DNA from: Pedobacter sp. SYP-B3415
GTDB lineage: Bacteria; Bacteroidota; Bacteroidia; Sphingobacteriales; Sphingobacteriaceae
NCBI RefSeq assembly: GCF_004138205.1
Contig: NZ_RXNQ01000002.1
Coordinates: 118,530 to 182,529, forward strand
Length of the DNA: 64,000 bases
Direction: 5' to 3'
Part shown: positions 27,406 to 37,649 of the stretch, one piece after another
Layout: every line of letters starts with the position of its first letter
Position numbering within the stretch: position 1 is the stretch's first letter
The notes under the pieces: generated by a model
The model's database searches: none
Seen by the model: only the letters and a program-made list of their open reading frames with translations
What the model was told of the DNA's origin: nothing
Position numbers and translations under genes: made by a program

Positions 27406-28878
27406 ATGAGCAAAGAAATAACAAGCCGTGTAACAGATTACTCACAGTGGTATAACGATATCGTTGTCAAGGCCGATCTCGCAGAACATTCTGCCGTTCG
27501 GGGCTGTATGGTGATCAAACCCCATGGCTATGCCATCTGGGAAAAAATGCAATCGATTTTAGACCGGATGTTCAAAGATACCGGGCACAGCAATGCCTAT
27601 TTTCCGCTCTTTATTCCCAAATCATACTTTTCAAAAGAGGCCAGTCACGTTGACGGTTTTGCTACAGAATGTGCGGTAGTGACGCACTACCGGCTTAAGA
27701 ACGATGGGAACGGGAATATCATTGTAGATGAGAACGCTAAACTGGAAGAAGAACTGATTGTCAGACCGACCTCCGAAACGATCATTTGGAATACCTACAA
27801 AGGCTGGATAGAGTCTTACCGTGACCTGCCAATCCTGGTTAACCAGTGGGCAAATGTTGTGCGCTGGGAAATGCGTACACGCTTGTTTCTGCGTACCGCC
27901 GAATTTTTATGGCAGGAAGGCCACACGGCGCATGCAACGAAAGAAGAAGCAATCGAGGAAAGCGAACGCATGCTGCATGTCTATGCCGACTTTGTTGAGA
28001 ACTGGATGGCCGTTCCTGTCGTCAGAGGCCGGAAATCGGCGAATGAGCGCTTTGCGGGAGCACTCGAAACCTATTGCATTGAGGCACTCATGCAGGATGG
28101 AAAAGCGCTTCAGGCGGGCACGTCCCACTTTCTGGGTCAAAATTTCGCAAAGGCATTTGATGTGAAATTTACCGGCCGCGATGGTAAGCTTGAACACGTT
28201 TGGGCTACATCCTGGGGTGTTTCCACCCGGTTAATCGGTGCGCTGATCATGGCGCACAGCGATGATTCAGGTTTAGTTATCCCGCCAAAACTTGCACCGA
28301 TTCAGGTAGTTATCGTGCCTATATATAAAGGAACAGAAGAACTGGAAGTGATCAGTAGTTTTGTTACCGAGCTGATCGTAAAGCTCAAGGCTAAAGGAAT
28401 AGCGGTTAAATATGATGACCGGGATACACAGAGACCCGGCTTCAAATTTGCCGAGTACGAAATGAAAGGTGTTCCTGTTCGCATCGCCATCGGCAAGCGG
28501 GATATGGAAAATGGTACGGTCGAGGTAGCCCGCCGTGATACTAAAACAAAATTAACCGTCATGCAGGATGGCCTGGAGATTTACCTGCAGCAACTGCTCG
28601 AGGAGATTCAGCAGAATTTGTTCGACCGGGCGCTTAATTTCCGCGATTCGCACATTACAAAAGCAGATTCTTATGAGCAGTTCAAAACCCTGCTTGACGA
28701 GAAGGGCGGTTTTATATCAGCACACTGGGACGGAACACCTGAGACTGAGCAGCGCATTAAAGAAGAAACAAAAGCTACGATCCGCTGTATTCCTTTAGAT
28801 AATCCGCAGGAAGACGGCGTTTGTATTCTGACAGGAAAACCATCTGTACAAAGGGTCTTGTTTGCACGCGCTTATTAA
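27406..28878 (+). CDS. proS: Prolyl-tRNA synthetase (short, archaeal/eukaryal-type)
   Basis: 490 residues, without the bacterial editing insertion, so it belongs to the ProS type without the INS domain. Class II motifs: [18 protein letters not shown] (motif 1 region), [16 protein letters not shown] and the motif 2 segment [20 protein letters not shown], then [15 protein letters not shown] and motif 3 [13 protein letters not shown]. It makes Pro-tRNA; two tRNA-Pro(UGG) genes are found later in this window. First gene of a run of same-strand genes to 32182. Confidence 0.97.
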   Translation: MSKEITSRVTDYSQWYNDIVVKADLAEHSAVRGCMVIKPHGYAIWEKMQSILDRMFKDTGHSNAYFPLFIPKSYFSKEASHVDGFATECAVVTHYRLKNDGNGNIIVDENAKLEEELIVRPTSETIIWNTYKGWIESYRDLPILVNQWANVVRWEMRTRLFLRTAEFLWQEGHTAHATKEEAIEESERMLHVYADFVENWMAVPVVRGRKSANERFAGALETYCIEALMQDGKALQAGTSHFLGQNFAKAFDVKFTGRDGKLEHVWATSWGVSTRLIGALIMAHSDDSGLVIPPKLAPIQVVIVPIYKGTEELEVISSFVTELIVKLKAKGIAVKYDDRDTQRPGFKFAEYEMKGVPVRIAIGKRDMENGTVEVARRDTKTKLTVMQDGLEIYLQQLLEEIQQNLFDRALNFRDSHITKADSYEQFKTLLDEKGGFISAHWDGTPETEQRIKEETKATIRCIPLDNPQEDGVCILTGKPSVQRVLFARAY

Positions 28879-28910
28879 GAAATATTAGCTCATACCCGTA
28901 GCAACCACGC

Positions 28911-29612
28911 ATGAATACCGCAGACACTTACCAGCAGATCCTGACTGAACTGAAAAACCGCGCGTCAGTAAAACAATCCACTTACCGGAGCACGAAGGCT
29001 GTCTTTGATGACCTGAAGTCGGTGCTTTCCCGTATCGGTGCAGAACTGCAGCGCGATTACCATGCAAAAGATCCTTCTGTTGAATTGTCTTACAGGGAAA
29101 ATAACCAGTTCGAAGCGCAGCTTAAATTTTCAGGTGATATGCTCGTTGCCTCTATGCACAGCAATATTTTCCAGTTTCCGGCCGAGCACCGCATCAGGCA
29201 GTCGCCGGCTGTGGCGCTTGACCCTACACTGGCTTACTGCGGAGTCATTTATATTCATAATTTCCTGGCAGATTCAATCAAATATAACAGGCTGGCTGAC
29301 GTCGGTTATCTTGTAGCCAGGATCTTCGTTAACCGGAACAAACAATTTCTTGTGGAAGGTGAGGGGCAGCTCGGATTTTTATGGACTGATTTTTCAACAC
29401 AGCTTGCAGACTGGGATAAACTTAACGACATTGCCCAGCAGGCTATTCTGCAATGTATCCAGTCTGACCTTATTGCGCAGCCATTTGCTGCTGAGAAGGC
29501 CCTGACTCTTGATCAGAAACAATCGATGATCGCAAACAGCGGTTATCCGACAGGTAAACATATCGGCTACCGTTTCGCGGCGGAGCTCGAGAAAGAAAAT
29601 AATCCATCATGA
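28911..29612 (+). CDS. Conserved hypothetical protein
   Basis: 233 residues, soluble, no signal peptide or membrane segment. No domain recognised. Visible segments include a helical N-terminus (LTELKNRASVKQSTYRSTK), a beta-rich middle (EAQLKFSGDMLVASMHSNIF) and GVIYIHNFLADSIKYNRLAD. Located 32 nt after proS and overlapping the next gene by 4 nt (ATGA), so it is translationally coupled to the cystathionine gamma-synthase gene. Confidence 0.8.
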   Translation: MNTADTYQQILTELKNRASVKQSTYRSTKAVFDDLKSVLSRIGAELQRDYHAKDPSVELSYRENNQFEAQLKFSGDMLVASMHSNIFQFPAEHRIRQSPAVALDPTLAYCGVIYIHNFLADSIKYNRLADVGYLVARIFVNRNKQFLVEGEGQLGFLWTDFSTQLADWDKLNDIAQQAILQCIQSDLIAQPFAAEKALTLDQKQSMIANSGYPTGKHIGYRFAAELEKENNPS

Positions 29613-30748
29613 AATTTGCAACAAAAGCCATACACGCGGGGCAGGAGCCAGATCCCAGCACGGGAGCGGTCATGACACCCATCTATCAGACGTCTACATA
29701 CTGGCAGCGGTCGCCGGGCGACAATCAGGGATATGAATATTCCCGCGGTACGAACCCGACCAGAAAAGCGCTGGAGGACTGTCTCGCGGCCCTTGAGAAC
29801 GGGAAATACGGGCTGGCATTTTCAAGCGGCATGGGTGCAACCGATGCGGTGATGAAACTGCTTAACCCCGGCGATGAGGTCATTACCGGCAACGACCTTT
29901 ATGGGGGGTCTTACCGGATATTTACAAAGATATTCAGTAAGTACGGGATTAAATTTCATTTTCTGGACCTGAGCAAACCTGACCAGATTGTTCCGTATAT
30001 CAACGAAAAAACAAAGCTGATCTGGATCGAAACACCGACAAACCCGACGATGCAGATCATTGATATCGAGGCGGTAGCGAAGGTAGCCAGGAAACATGAT
30101 CTGCTGCTAACGGTAGATAACACATTTGCATCACCATACCTGCAGAACCCGATCGACCTGGGCGCTGACATTGTGATGCATTCGGTAACCAAATACATTG
30201 GCGGCCACTCTGATGTTGTGATGGGCGCGCTGATTACCAACAACGAGCAGTTATACAAAGACCTGTGGTTTATATACAACGCATGCGGCGCCACGCCAGG
30301 GCCACAGGATGCATTCCTCGTTCTTCGCGGCATAAAGACACTCCATCTGCGCATGCGGGCGCATTGCGAAAATGGTGAGCAGGTTGCGAGGTATCTCAGA
30401 AACCATCCCCGGGTAGACAAAATATTCTGGCCGGGCTTTGAAGATCATCCGGGTTATGAAGTAGCAAAAAAACAAATGCGCGGTTTTGGCGGCATGATCT
30501 CGATCACGCTTAAGGATGCCGACCTGCAGGAAACGTTCCGTATTGCGTCGAACTTCAAGGTTTTTACCCTTGCCGAGTCGCTTGGAGGTGTGGAATCGCT
30601 CATTAATCATCCGGTTAGTATGACGCATGGGTCTATTCCAAAAGCTGAACGCGATAAGGCAGGTGTAACTGATAACCTGTTGCGGTTAAGCGTTGGTGTG
30701 GAAGACATTGAAGACCTGCTGGCCGATCTGGCGCAGGCTTTGGCATAG
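29609..30748 (+). CDS. metB: Cystathionine gamma-synthase/beta-lyase (trans-sulfuration PLP enzyme)
   Basis: 379 residues. Cys/Met metabolism PLP family: YEYSRGTNPTRKALE, FSSGMGATDAV, VTVDNTFASPYLQ-type segment and the PLP lysine in HSVTKYIGGHSD. The SLGGVESLINHPVSMTH motif near the C-terminus fits gamma-synthase/gamma-lyase subgroups. The exact activity (synthase versus lyase) cannot be settled by reading. It links to aspartokinase upstream in the methionine pathway, although the genes are far apart. Confidence 0.92.
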   Translation: MKFATKAIHAGQEPDPSTGAVMTPIYQTSTYWQRSPGDNQGYEYSRGTNPTRKALEDCLAALENGKYGLAFSSGMGATDAVMKLLNPGDEVITGNDLYGGSYRIFTKIFSKYGIKFHFLDLSKPDQIVPYINEKTKLIWIETPTNPTMQIIDIEAVAKVARKHDLLLTVDNTFASPYLQNPIDLGADIVMHSVTKYIGGHSDVVMGALITNNEQLYKDLWFIYNACGATPGPQDAFLVLRGIKTLHLRMRAHCENGEQVARYLRNHPRVDKIFWPGFEDHPGYEVAKKQMRGFGGMISITLKDADLQETFRIASNFKVFTLAESLGGVESLINHPVSMTHGSIPKAERDKAGVTDNLLRLSVGVEDIEDLLADLAQALA

Positions 30749-30756
30749 ATGCGACG

Positions 30757-31620
30757 ATGAGAGATGGCCTGAAAGATTTCCTTGAAGCCAAAGCAGATTT
30801 TTATAACCGGCGGGACTTCATTGAACCGGATCCGGTTAGTATCCCGCATTTATTCAGTAAAAAACAGGATATTGAAATTGCCGGCTTTTTCGCGGCAGTT
30901 CTTGCCTGGGGCCAGAGAAAAACGATTCTGAATAAATGCCATGAGCTAATGGCGCGTATGGACCATGCGCCTTTCGATTTTATAAAGGGACATACCGATA
31001 CAGACCTGAAGCAACTGCTTGGTTTTAAACACCGCACCTTCAATGATACCGATCTGCTCTATTTCGTAGCTTTTTTCAGGCATCATTACGAAATGCATGA
31101 TAGCCTGGAGGCAGCATTTATACCCAAACGCGGAGAATTTAATGCGGATTATCTGGCTATCGAAGCCACAGTTAGCGAAGATATCGACAGGTTGAGTTCG
31201 CTGGTGTGTATGCAGGCTGAACTTAGTTTTGATCTGAAAGACGCACTCAACAATTTCAGACAGGTTTTTTTCTCGCTGCCGGACTTCCCGGAACGTACCA
31301 AAAAACATATCTCTTCACCAAACCAGAATTCGACCTGCAAGCGCCTTTGTATGTTTCTGCGCTGGATGGTCCGTTCAGATGACCGTGGTGTAGACTTTGG
31401 TATATGGAAGACTTTACTGCCCGCACAACTCATTTGTCCCTGCGATGTGCACGTTGACCGCGTGGCGCGTAGCCTGGGGCTGATTCAACGCAAACAAACC
31501 GACTGGATCACCGCCGTTGAGCTGACAGAACAGTTAAGAAAGTTTGATCCGCTTGACCCGGTTAAATACGACTTCGCGCTTTTCGGGCTTGGGGTCGAAC
31601 GAGCCTTGCTTCCGGAGTAA
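30757..31620 (+). CDS. TIGR02757 (DUF2400) family protein
   Basis: 287 residues. The family pattern is seen in FIEPDPVSIPHLFSKKQDIE, IAGFFAAVLAWGQRKTI, LCMFLRWMVR and PCDVHVDRVARSLGL, which resembles a helix-hairpin-helix glycosylase-like fold without an assigned activity. It lies 8 nt after metB and is followed by a YdeI-type gene 16 nt downstream; probably all in one transcript. Confidence 0.9.
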   Translation: MRDGLKDFLEAKADFYNRRDFIEPDPVSIPHLFSKKQDIEIAGFFAAVLAWGQRKTILNKCHELMARMDHAPFDFIKGHTDTDLKQLLGFKHRTFNDTDLLYFVAFFRHHYEMHDSLEAAFIPKRGEFNADYLAIEATVSEDIDRLSSLVCMQAELSFDLKDALNNFRQVFFSLPDFPERTKKHISSPNQNSTCKRLCMFLRWMVRSDDRGVDFGIWKTLLPAQLICPCDVHVDRVARSLGLIQRKQTDWITAVELTEQLRKFDPLDPVKYDFALFGLGVERALLPE

Positions 31621-31636
31621 TAATGAGCTAAATTTG

Positions 31637-32182
31637 ATGACCGTGGAAACACCGCAAATACAATTACAAGCTGAAATTGAACGTTTTGGTTCTCAGGAAG
31701 GTGAAAAATCCGGCTGGAGTTATGTTTTCATTCCTTCGGCGCTTGCTGAAAAATTGAAACCCGGTCACAGGCAGAGTTTTCGTGTGAAAGGGCTGATTGA
31801 CCAGGTTGTTGTAAACGGCATGTCGCTCGTACCCATGTGCGGCGGCGATTTTATTCTTGCCATCAACGGTTCACTCAGGAAAAAGCTGAGAAAAGAAGCC
31901 GGCAATACCATAACATTGTTGCTAGAGGAAGACAAAGATTTTAAGATTGAGCTTCCCGAAGACCTGGAGATGTGCCTGCTCGATGAGCCGGGTGCATTTG
32001 AAAGTTTTATGGCGCAGCCAAAATCGCACAGAAATTATTTTATTAACTGGATCAATCAGGCAAAGACGCTGCCGACAAGAGAAAAGCGCCTGGTAATGAC
32101 GGTCGATGCGATGCAGCAGGGACTTGATTTTGGCGGCATGATACGTGCCGGACAGGCACGAAGAAAAGAGTCAGGTCGTTAA
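31637..32182 (+). CDS. YdeI/OmpD-associated family protein (DUF1905 plus OmdA)
   Basis: 181 residues from ATG 31637. An N-terminal DUF1905 beta-barrel (FGSQEGEKSGWSYVFIP; FRVKGLIDQVVVNGMSLVP) and a C-terminal OmdA/bacteriocin-protection helical region (PKSHRNYFINWINQAKTLPT). Function is uncertain; family members have been tied to envelope or peptide stress. Upstream in-frame starts would overlap the previous gene deeply and were not used. Confidence 0.85.
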   Translation: MTVETPQIQLQAEIERFGSQEGEKSGWSYVFIPSALAEKLKPGHRQSFRVKGLIDQVVVNGMSLVPMCGGDFILAINGSLRKKLRKEAGNTITLLLEEDKDFKIELPEDLEMCLLDEPGAFESFMAQPKSHRNYFINWINQAKTLPTREKRLVMTVDAMQQGLDFGGMIRAGQARRKESGR

Positions 32183-32183
32183 T

Positions 32184-32969
32184 CTACCCTGCCTCTGCAG
32201 CTACCTCGGGGCGACCCGCCCTGGGCTGGCCTTTTCTACGATAACTCCTGAACCAGCTGTTTATTTTCATTTGAATTACACCGAAAAACGCTTCTCTGAA
32301 AATCCTGGTGCTCATTTTCGACACGCCTTCAGTACGATCAGTAAAGATGATCGGCACCTCCACAACCTTGAAACCGAACTTAATTGCAGTAAATTTCATT
32401 TCGATCTGGAAGGCATACCCGACAAAACGGATCCTGTCAAGGTCAATGGTCTCGAGAACCTCGCGTCTGAAACATTTGAAGCCAGCGGTAGCATCCTGAA
32501 TTGTAATACGTGTAATAAAACGTACGTACATTGATGCGAAATAAGACATCAGAACGCGTCCCATTGGCCAGTTCACGACGTTTACACCTTTTACATAACG
32601 CGAACCAACGGCTACGTCAGCATCGCCGCCGGTGGGCAGACAGGCCTGGCGAAGCCTGGGCAGATCTTCGGGGTTATGCGAAAAGTCGGCATCCATCTCG
32701 AAAATATAGGCGTAACCATGGTTAAGCGCCCATTTAAAGCCGTGTATGTATGCAGTGCCCAGACCGAGTTTGCCCTTTCGCTCTTCGATAAAAAGATGAC
32801 CGGCATACTGTATCTGGAGCGCCTTAACAATATCGGCCGTTCCATCGGGCGAACCGTCGTCTATAATCAGCACATGAAAAGGTTCTGCAAGCGAAAAGAC
32901 TTTATGAATGATCTTCTCAATATTTTCCTTCTCATTATATGTTGGAATGATGACGAGGCTGTCTGACAC
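32184..32969 (-). CDS. Polyprenol monophosphomannose synthase-like GT2 glycosyltransferase
   Basis: 261 residues from GTG 32969 (TTG 32984 possible). GT-A fold with SLVIIPTYNEKENIEKII at the N-terminus, the LIIDDGSPDGTA nucleotide-binding motif, and EMDADFSHNPEDLP containing the DxD. The C-terminal region lacks membrane helices, as in soluble DPM1-type synthases. It probably transfers a sugar from a nucleotide sugar to a polyprenyl phosphate for envelope glycans. Convergent with the YdeI gene with a 1-nt gap. Confidence 0.92.
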   Translation of the reverse strand: MSDSLVIIPTYNEKENIEKIIHKVFSLAEPFHVLIIDDGSPDGTADIVKALQIQYAGHLFIEERKGKLGLGTAYIHGFKWALNHGYAYIFEMDADFSHNPEDLPRLRQACLPTGGDADVAVGSRYVKGVNVVNWPMGRVLMSYFASMYVRFITRITIQDATAGFKCFRREVLETIDLDRIRFVGYAFQIEMKFTAIKFGFKVVEVPIIFTDRTEGVSKMSTRIFREAFFGVIQMKINSWFRSYRRKGQPRAGRPEVAAEAG

Positions 32970-33033
32970 GGTACTGTTTTGCAATTTTGCTGGTCTGAAT
33001 TAATCTGCGGTAAAACTACGTATAAAAATATAA

Positions 33034-33064
33034 AACCCGCAGAACAGGAGCTGTCCGGCGGGTT
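33034..33064 (-). terminator. Terminator after the first POT gene
   Basis: AACCCGC (33034-33040) and GCGGGTT (33058-33064) form a stem; on the minus strand it is followed by TTTATATTTTT. Confidence 0.75.
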
Positions 33065-33082
33065 AAAATCTGTTAAATGCAA

Positions 33083-34627
33083 TTAGTCTTTTGCAGCCAT
33101 CAGCTTCTGAAGCCATTTTGTCATCAGGAACAGGATGCCCGATGCAACGCCCGCCATCACGACGAAGAGCATAAAAAATTCATGCAGATTGCTCATCTCG
33201 TAACCGAGAAACGATGTCGTTTTTCCCGCTTCGGGGTACAGGGAACTCAGTTTGCCCGCGAGTACGTTGGCAATAGCATTGGCCGTAAACCAAACGGCCA
33301 TAAGCAGGGAAGCGAATTTAAAAGGAGCCAGTTTGTTGACAAGTGAGAGTCCGATTGGAGACAGACAAAGTTCGCCCCAGGTATGGAAGGCATACATACC
33401 GATCAGCCAGATCATGCTGACTTTAATGCCGGGACCCACATCTTTCACACCGGTGGCAATCCAGAAATAACCCAAAGCAAGGAAGAGGAGGCCTAAGGCC
33501 ATTTTAGTTGGTGCTGAGGGCTCACGTTTACCCAGTTTCATCCAGATAATGGCGAATACAAAAGAAAAGATTACTACAAATGTAGAATTGAGCGACTGGA
33601 ACCAGCTGGCGGGAACTGTGAAAAAGCCAAGGTTACGCTGGGTCTGCTCCTCGGCAAAAAAGGTAAGTGACGCGCCGGCCTGCTCAAATGCACTCCAGAA
33701 GAAGATCACGAAGAAGGAAACGATGAAGATAACGAGAACTTTCTTTTTCTCTGCGCCGCTTAGTTTTGGATCAAGAAAGATCATTGCCGCTATGATGATG
33801 ATGGCCGCAAGCATGAGGTAACTCAAAAAGCTGAACTTTTCAGCGTCAATATACAGCAGGCCAACACATACAGCCGAATAGCCCAACAGGCCGAGGTAGA
33901 CCAGGGCCGGATGCGGCCGTCTGCCTTTTTCAAGACCGCGCTCAGGTGCAACGCCCAGTGGCAAACCCTGCGGGTCGCGGACATGTTTGTCGCGGAAAAT
34001 AAGGAAAACAACAACCGCCAGCAACATGGCTATGGCGCCGGCAAGAAAGGCCCATTTAAAATCTGCCGGATCGCCGGTATCGCCTACCAAACCGCAGATA
34101 AATGGCCCGAAAGCACCCCCAATGTTAATACCCATATAAAATATGGTGTAAGCAGCATCTTTACGCCGGTCGCCTTCAGGATATAACTGGCCGACCATGA
34201 TTGAAATATTCGGCTTGAAAAAACCGTTTCCGGAGATCATAAATCCAAGTCCCGAGAAGAAGAGAAATGTGCTCAGATCGGGAGCCGACTGGTAAACAGA
34301 TGCACAGGCAAAGAGGATTAACTCACCAAGAGCCATCAGCAAACCGCCGGTTACGATTGATTTGCGGTTTCCCCAATACCGGTCTGCAACAAAGCCGCCA
34401 ATAAGCGGGGTGAGATAAACCAGTCCTGTGTAACTGCCGTAGAGGTTAGAAGAGAAAACCTTGTCGAGCAGCAGGGCCTTGGTCATAAAAAGGATGAGGA
34501 CAGCACGCATGCCGTAATAATTGAAGCGCTCCCACATTTCGGTCGCAAACAGCACGTACAGCCCTTTCGGGTGACCCTTCGGCGTGCTGTCGAGCTTTTC
34601 AGGCTTCAAAATCTCTGATTGATCCAT
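33083..34627 (-). CDS. POT family proton-dependent oligopeptide transporter, copy 1
   Basis: 514 residues, about 14 hydrophobic segments. The family signature ExxERFxYYG is present as EMWERFNYYGMRAVL, and FYMGINIGGAFGPFICG and GNGFFKPNISIMVGQLYP are PTR2 motifs. Imports di/tripeptides with protons across the inner membrane. It lies 28 nt downstream of a second POT gene on the same strand, so the two form a tandem pair. Confidence 0.95.
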   Translation of the reverse strand: MDQSEILKPEKLDSTPKGHPKGLYVLFATEMWERFNYYGMRAVLILFMTKALLLDKVFSSNLYGSYTGLVYLTPLIGGFVADRYWGNRKSIVTGGLLMALGELILFACASVYQSAPDLSTFLFFSGLGFMISGNGFFKPNISIMVGQLYPEGDRRKDAAYTIFYMGINIGGAFGPFICGLVGDTGDPADFKWAFLAGAIAMLLAVVVFLIFRDKHVRDPQGLPLGVAPERGLEKGRRPHPALVYLGLLGYSAVCVGLLYIDAEKFSFLSYLMLAAIIIIAAMIFLDPKLSGAEKKKVLVIFIVSFFVIFFWSAFEQAGASLTFFAEEQTQRNLGFFTVPASWFQSLNSTFVVIFSFVFAIIWMKLGKREPSAPTKMALGLLFLALGYFWIATGVKDVGPGIKVSMIWLIGMYAFHTWGELCLSPIGLSLVNKLAPFKFASLLMAVWFTANAIANVLAGKLSSLYPEAGKTTSFLGYEMSNLHEFFMLFVVMAGVASGILFLMTKWLQKLMAAKD

Positions 34628-34655
34628 GAATTTGTATGTAGTTAATAATTAGTGT

Positions 34656-36296
34656 CTATGTGTGTTTTTGAATGATTGACCGCAGCCATTTGATCATCAG
34701 GAAGATTACGGAACCTGCCAGCATGCAGGCAACGAAGTTAACCCAGAAAAAGTTGGCCTTGTCATTATAACTGTCCCACAGGGAAGCGAGCACCCCACTT
34801 AGTTTATTGCCGATGGAGGTCGCCAGGAACCAGCCGCCCATCAGCAGAGACGTTAGCCTTGGGGGAGCGACTTTGGATACCAGCGAGAGGCCAATGGGTG
34901 ACAGGAATAACTCGCCGATCGTAATGACGCCATATGAAGCGATCAGCCACCATGCGGATGACTTAGTTACGGTAATATCGGTTGTATAAATGGCCATAGC
35001 CATGATCGACGTCGACAGCCCGGTAATAAGCAAACCCCAGCCTATTTTGGCCGGTGTAGAGGGTTCTGCTTTTCTCCTCCGGAGGAAGGAAAAAAATGAG
35101 ATGACAAGGGGTGTAAGGATGATAATGAAGAAGGGATTTATGGACTGGAAGATCTCCGTAGATACAAGCTGGATCTTTCCTGAATCTTCCGGCCATTTTT
35201 CGCGTGGGAGGTTCTGGAAATAGGGGTGTGGTGATACGGTCATGAGCTTTTCGCCGTCAGCGCTCTTTAGCTGTCTGAAGTACGGATCGTGGGCGGGGAA
35301 GGAATCCGGCCGGGCCGACAGCTCCTGTACCATGCCAAAGGGACGAACTACATCGGCTGCCGCCGGACTGATCTGTCTGTCGGTATAGGTCTCGGCAAAG
35401 TTTGTAAGTGCGGATGAGTTCTGTTTAAAAACAGCCCAGAAAACAATGACCACGGCAAAAATAGATAACAAGGCGGCAATCCTTGATTTGTCTTCCTGGT
35501 TCGATTTAATCAAAAGGTGAACATAGAAACCGATCACGGGGATGCAGGCGATAATAAAAGCGTCGGTCGAGTCTGACCCAAATATACTGCCCGGAATAAA
35601 CCAGCCGAGTGCCCCGGCGGCAAGCATAGGTAAAATAACCAGCCAGACAACCTTTTTTACCGGCATATCTTCAGGGTTTGCCGGTTTCATGACGTCAGCG
35701 TGCCTGATATGGCGGTCGCCGGCCATAAACCAGATGGTGCCGATCAGCATGCCGATGCCGGCGGCGCCAAACGCATAACCCCAGCCATAAGCATTGCGCA
35801 TGTAGGCTGCCACGAAGTTGCAGATAAACGCACCAACGTTAATGCTCATGTAAAAGATGTTATAACCATTGTCTTTCAGGCTCCGGTTGGCCGGCGAATC
35901 ATACAAATTGCCAAGTAGGGTTGAAATGTTCGGTTTAAAAAAGCCATTACCTAATACAAGGAAAAGCACCGCCGGCCAGAACGCTTCAGTACGCGGAACG
36001 GCCAGCAGAAAATAGCCGGCTGCCATCATAAAGCCCCCCAGGATGACAGACTTCCGGTAGCCCAGAACCTTGTCGGCTATGAGGCCGCCTATAAAAGGGG
36101 TTAGGTAAACCAAACCAAGGTAGGTACCAACGATGTCGGATGCCTCGCGGTTATCAAAACCGAAACCGCCTTTGGGATCCTTCAGATACAGGAGTAAGAT
36201 GCCAAGCATCAGGTAATAGCCGAAGCGTTCCCACATTTCGGTAAAAAACAAAACAGAAAGCCCCCTCGGGTGGCGGGGCTTGACAACTTCAGACAT
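34656..36296 (-). CDS. POT family proton-dependent oligopeptide transporter, copy 2
   Basis: 546 residues from ATG 36296. EMWERFGYYLMLGIL is the ExxERFxYY motif, followed by GNGFFKPNISTLLGNLYD and FYMSINVGAFICN. It has a longer periplasmic loop (about 310-370) than copy 1, with ADVVRPFGMVQELSARPDSF. First gene of the tandem pair. Sequence divergence between the copies implies different substrates or an old duplication. Confidence 0.94.
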   Translation of the reverse strand: MSEVVKPRHPRGLSVLFFTEMWERFGYYLMLGILLLYLKDPKGGFGFDNREASDIVGTYLGLVYLTPFIGGLIADKVLGYRKSVILGGFMMAAGYFLLAVPRTEAFWPAVLFLVLGNGFFKPNISTLLGNLYDSPANRSLKDNGYNIFYMSINVGAFICNFVAAYMRNAYGWGYAFGAAGIGMLIGTIWFMAGDRHIRHADVMKPANPEDMPVKKVVWLVILPMLAAGALGWFIPGSIFGSDSTDAFIIACIPVIGFYVHLLIKSNQEDKSRIAALLSIFAVVIVFWAVFKQNSSALTNFAETYTDRQISPAAADVVRPFGMVQELSARPDSFPAHDPYFRQLKSADGEKLMTVSPHPYFQNLPREKWPEDSGKIQLVSTEIFQSINPFFIIILTPLVISFFSFLRRRKAEPSTPAKIGWGLLITGLSTSIMAMAIYTTDITVTKSSAWWLIASYGVITIGELFLSPIGLSLVSKVAPPRLTSLLMGGWFLATSIGNKLSGVLASLWDSYNDKANFFWVNFVACMLAGSVIFLMIKWLRSIIQKHT

Positions 36297-36338
36297 TGTG
36301 TGTTTGGATATATGATTGCTCAATCGGCGCAAGATAGA

Positions 36339-36375
36339 AACTGCAGGTCAAAACGCCAAACGTCTGCCTGCAGTT
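36339..36375 (-). terminator. Hairpin after the thiolase gene, possible terminator
   Basis: Perfect 9-bp inverted repeat AACTGCAGG (36339-36347) / CCTGCAGTT (36367-36375). On the minus strand a short pyrimidine run follows, with no strong T-tract. Confidence 0.4.
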
Positions 36376-36392
36376 GCGCTGCCACAATTAAT

Positions 36393-37565
36393 TTATAATG
36401 CTTCCAGAACCACTGCGCTTGCACCGCCGCCTCCGTTACATATGCCTGCAACACCAATTTTACCATTGGCCTGGCGCAGCGTATGCACGAGTGTAACAAG
36501 AATTCGAGCGCCCGAAGCGCCAAGCGGATGGCCCAGCGAGACGGCGCCGCCGCGAATGTTCACTTTTGATCCGTCTAATCCGAGCGCCTGGTTGTTGGCA
36601 AGCGAAACGACTGAAAACGCTTCATTGATTTCAAAGAGGTCAACCTGGTCAATAGTGATGCCGGCAGCATCAAGCGCGCGGGGAATAGCTTTTGCCGGAG
36701 CGGTTGTAAACCATTCCGGGGCCTGCTGGGCGTCGGCGTACCCTTTTATTTTCGCCAGGGGTTTGAGTCCCAGCTGCCCTGCCTTTTCAGCGCTCATAAG
36801 CACCAACGCAGCCGCGCCGTCGTTCAGCGTAGAAGCGTTCGCGGCTGTTACTGTACCATCCTTCTTAAATACAGGTTTCAGGCCGGGAATTTTTTCAAAT
36901 TTAACCGCAGCCGGTTCTTCGTCAGTACTAATTACGCTTTCACCTTTGCGGTCACTGACGGTAACCGGAACGATCTCTTCGTTGAACAGGCCGTTCTCCT
37001 GAGCATGCTGAGCGCGTTTATATGATTCGATTGCAAATGCATCCTGATCCTCCCGGCTGATGCTGCACTCGCTTGCACAAAGCTCGGCAGCCGAGCCCAT
37101 GTGGTAGTCGTTATAGACGTCCCAGAGACCGTCTTTAATTAAACCATCTGTGAGCTGCCCGTGGCCCAGCCGGTAGCCATTTCTTGCTTTGTCCAGGTAA
37201 AATGGTACGTTACTCATGCTTTCCATGCCACCGGCGATAATCACTTCCTGCTGACCAAGCGCAATACTCTGCGCAGCCAGCATCACGGCCTTCATGCCCG
37301 AAGCACAAACTTTATTTATAGTGGTAGCAGGCAGATCATGCAGGCCGGCAAATTTTGCGGCCTGTGTTGCCGGTGCCTGACCCAGGTTGGCAGACAATAC
37401 ATTGCCCATGTAGACTTCACCGATTTCTGCCGGATCAATGCCGGCTTTTTCAATGGCGGCTTTGATTACAATCCCGCCAAGCTGGCTGGCTGACAAAGAA
37501 GACAGGCTACCTCCGAAACTACCTATGGGCGTTCGCAGGGCTGCAACGATTACGACATCTTTCAT
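36393..37565 (-). CDS. Acetyl-CoA C-acyltransferase (thiolase)
   Basis: 390 residues from ATG 37565 (MKDVVIVAALRTPIGSFGG). Catalytic cysteine in NKVCASGMKAVML (about Cys89), His in RGGAVSLGHPLGASGAR and second Cys in GICNGGGGASA. Condenses or cleaves acyl-CoAs, as in beta-oxidation or acetoacetyl-CoA formation. It fits with the CoA-transferase genes at 18-20 kb but is in a separate unit. Confidence 0.96.
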   Translation of the reverse strand: MKDVVIVAALRTPIGSFGGSLSSLSASQLGGIVIKAAIEKAGIDPAEIGEVYMGNVLSANLGQAPATQAAKFAGLHDLPATTINKVCASGMKAVMLAAQSIALGQQEVIIAGGMESMSNVPFYLDKARNGYRLGHGQLTDGLIKDGLWDVYNDYHMGSAAELCASECSISREDQDAFAIESYKRAQHAQENGLFNEEIVPVTVSDRKGESVISTDEEPAAVKFEKIPGLKPVFKKDGTVTAANASTLNDGAAALVLMSAEKAGQLGLKPLAKIKGYADAQQAPEWFTTAPAKAIPRALDAAGITIDQVDLFEINEAFSVVSLANNQALGLDGSKVNIRGGAVSLGHPLGASGARILVTLVHTLRQANGKIGVAGICNGGGGASAVVLEAL

Positions 37566-37649
37566 TCTGTTGTTTTTTATGAATCTGGTTAGTGCTGCTA
37601 AGATAGGGCTTTCGCCGGAATGCACAAGGAGGGGCCGGTAAACAGCCTT

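Noticed and set aside
31629..31636. TAAATTTG directly before ATG 31637
   Set aside because: Transcription would start inside the gene; the element is in a run of co-directional genes and is probably chance.
33083..36296. Tandem POT genes as one split or frameshifted gene
   Set aside because: Both are full-length, each with its own N-terminal ExxERFxYY motif.
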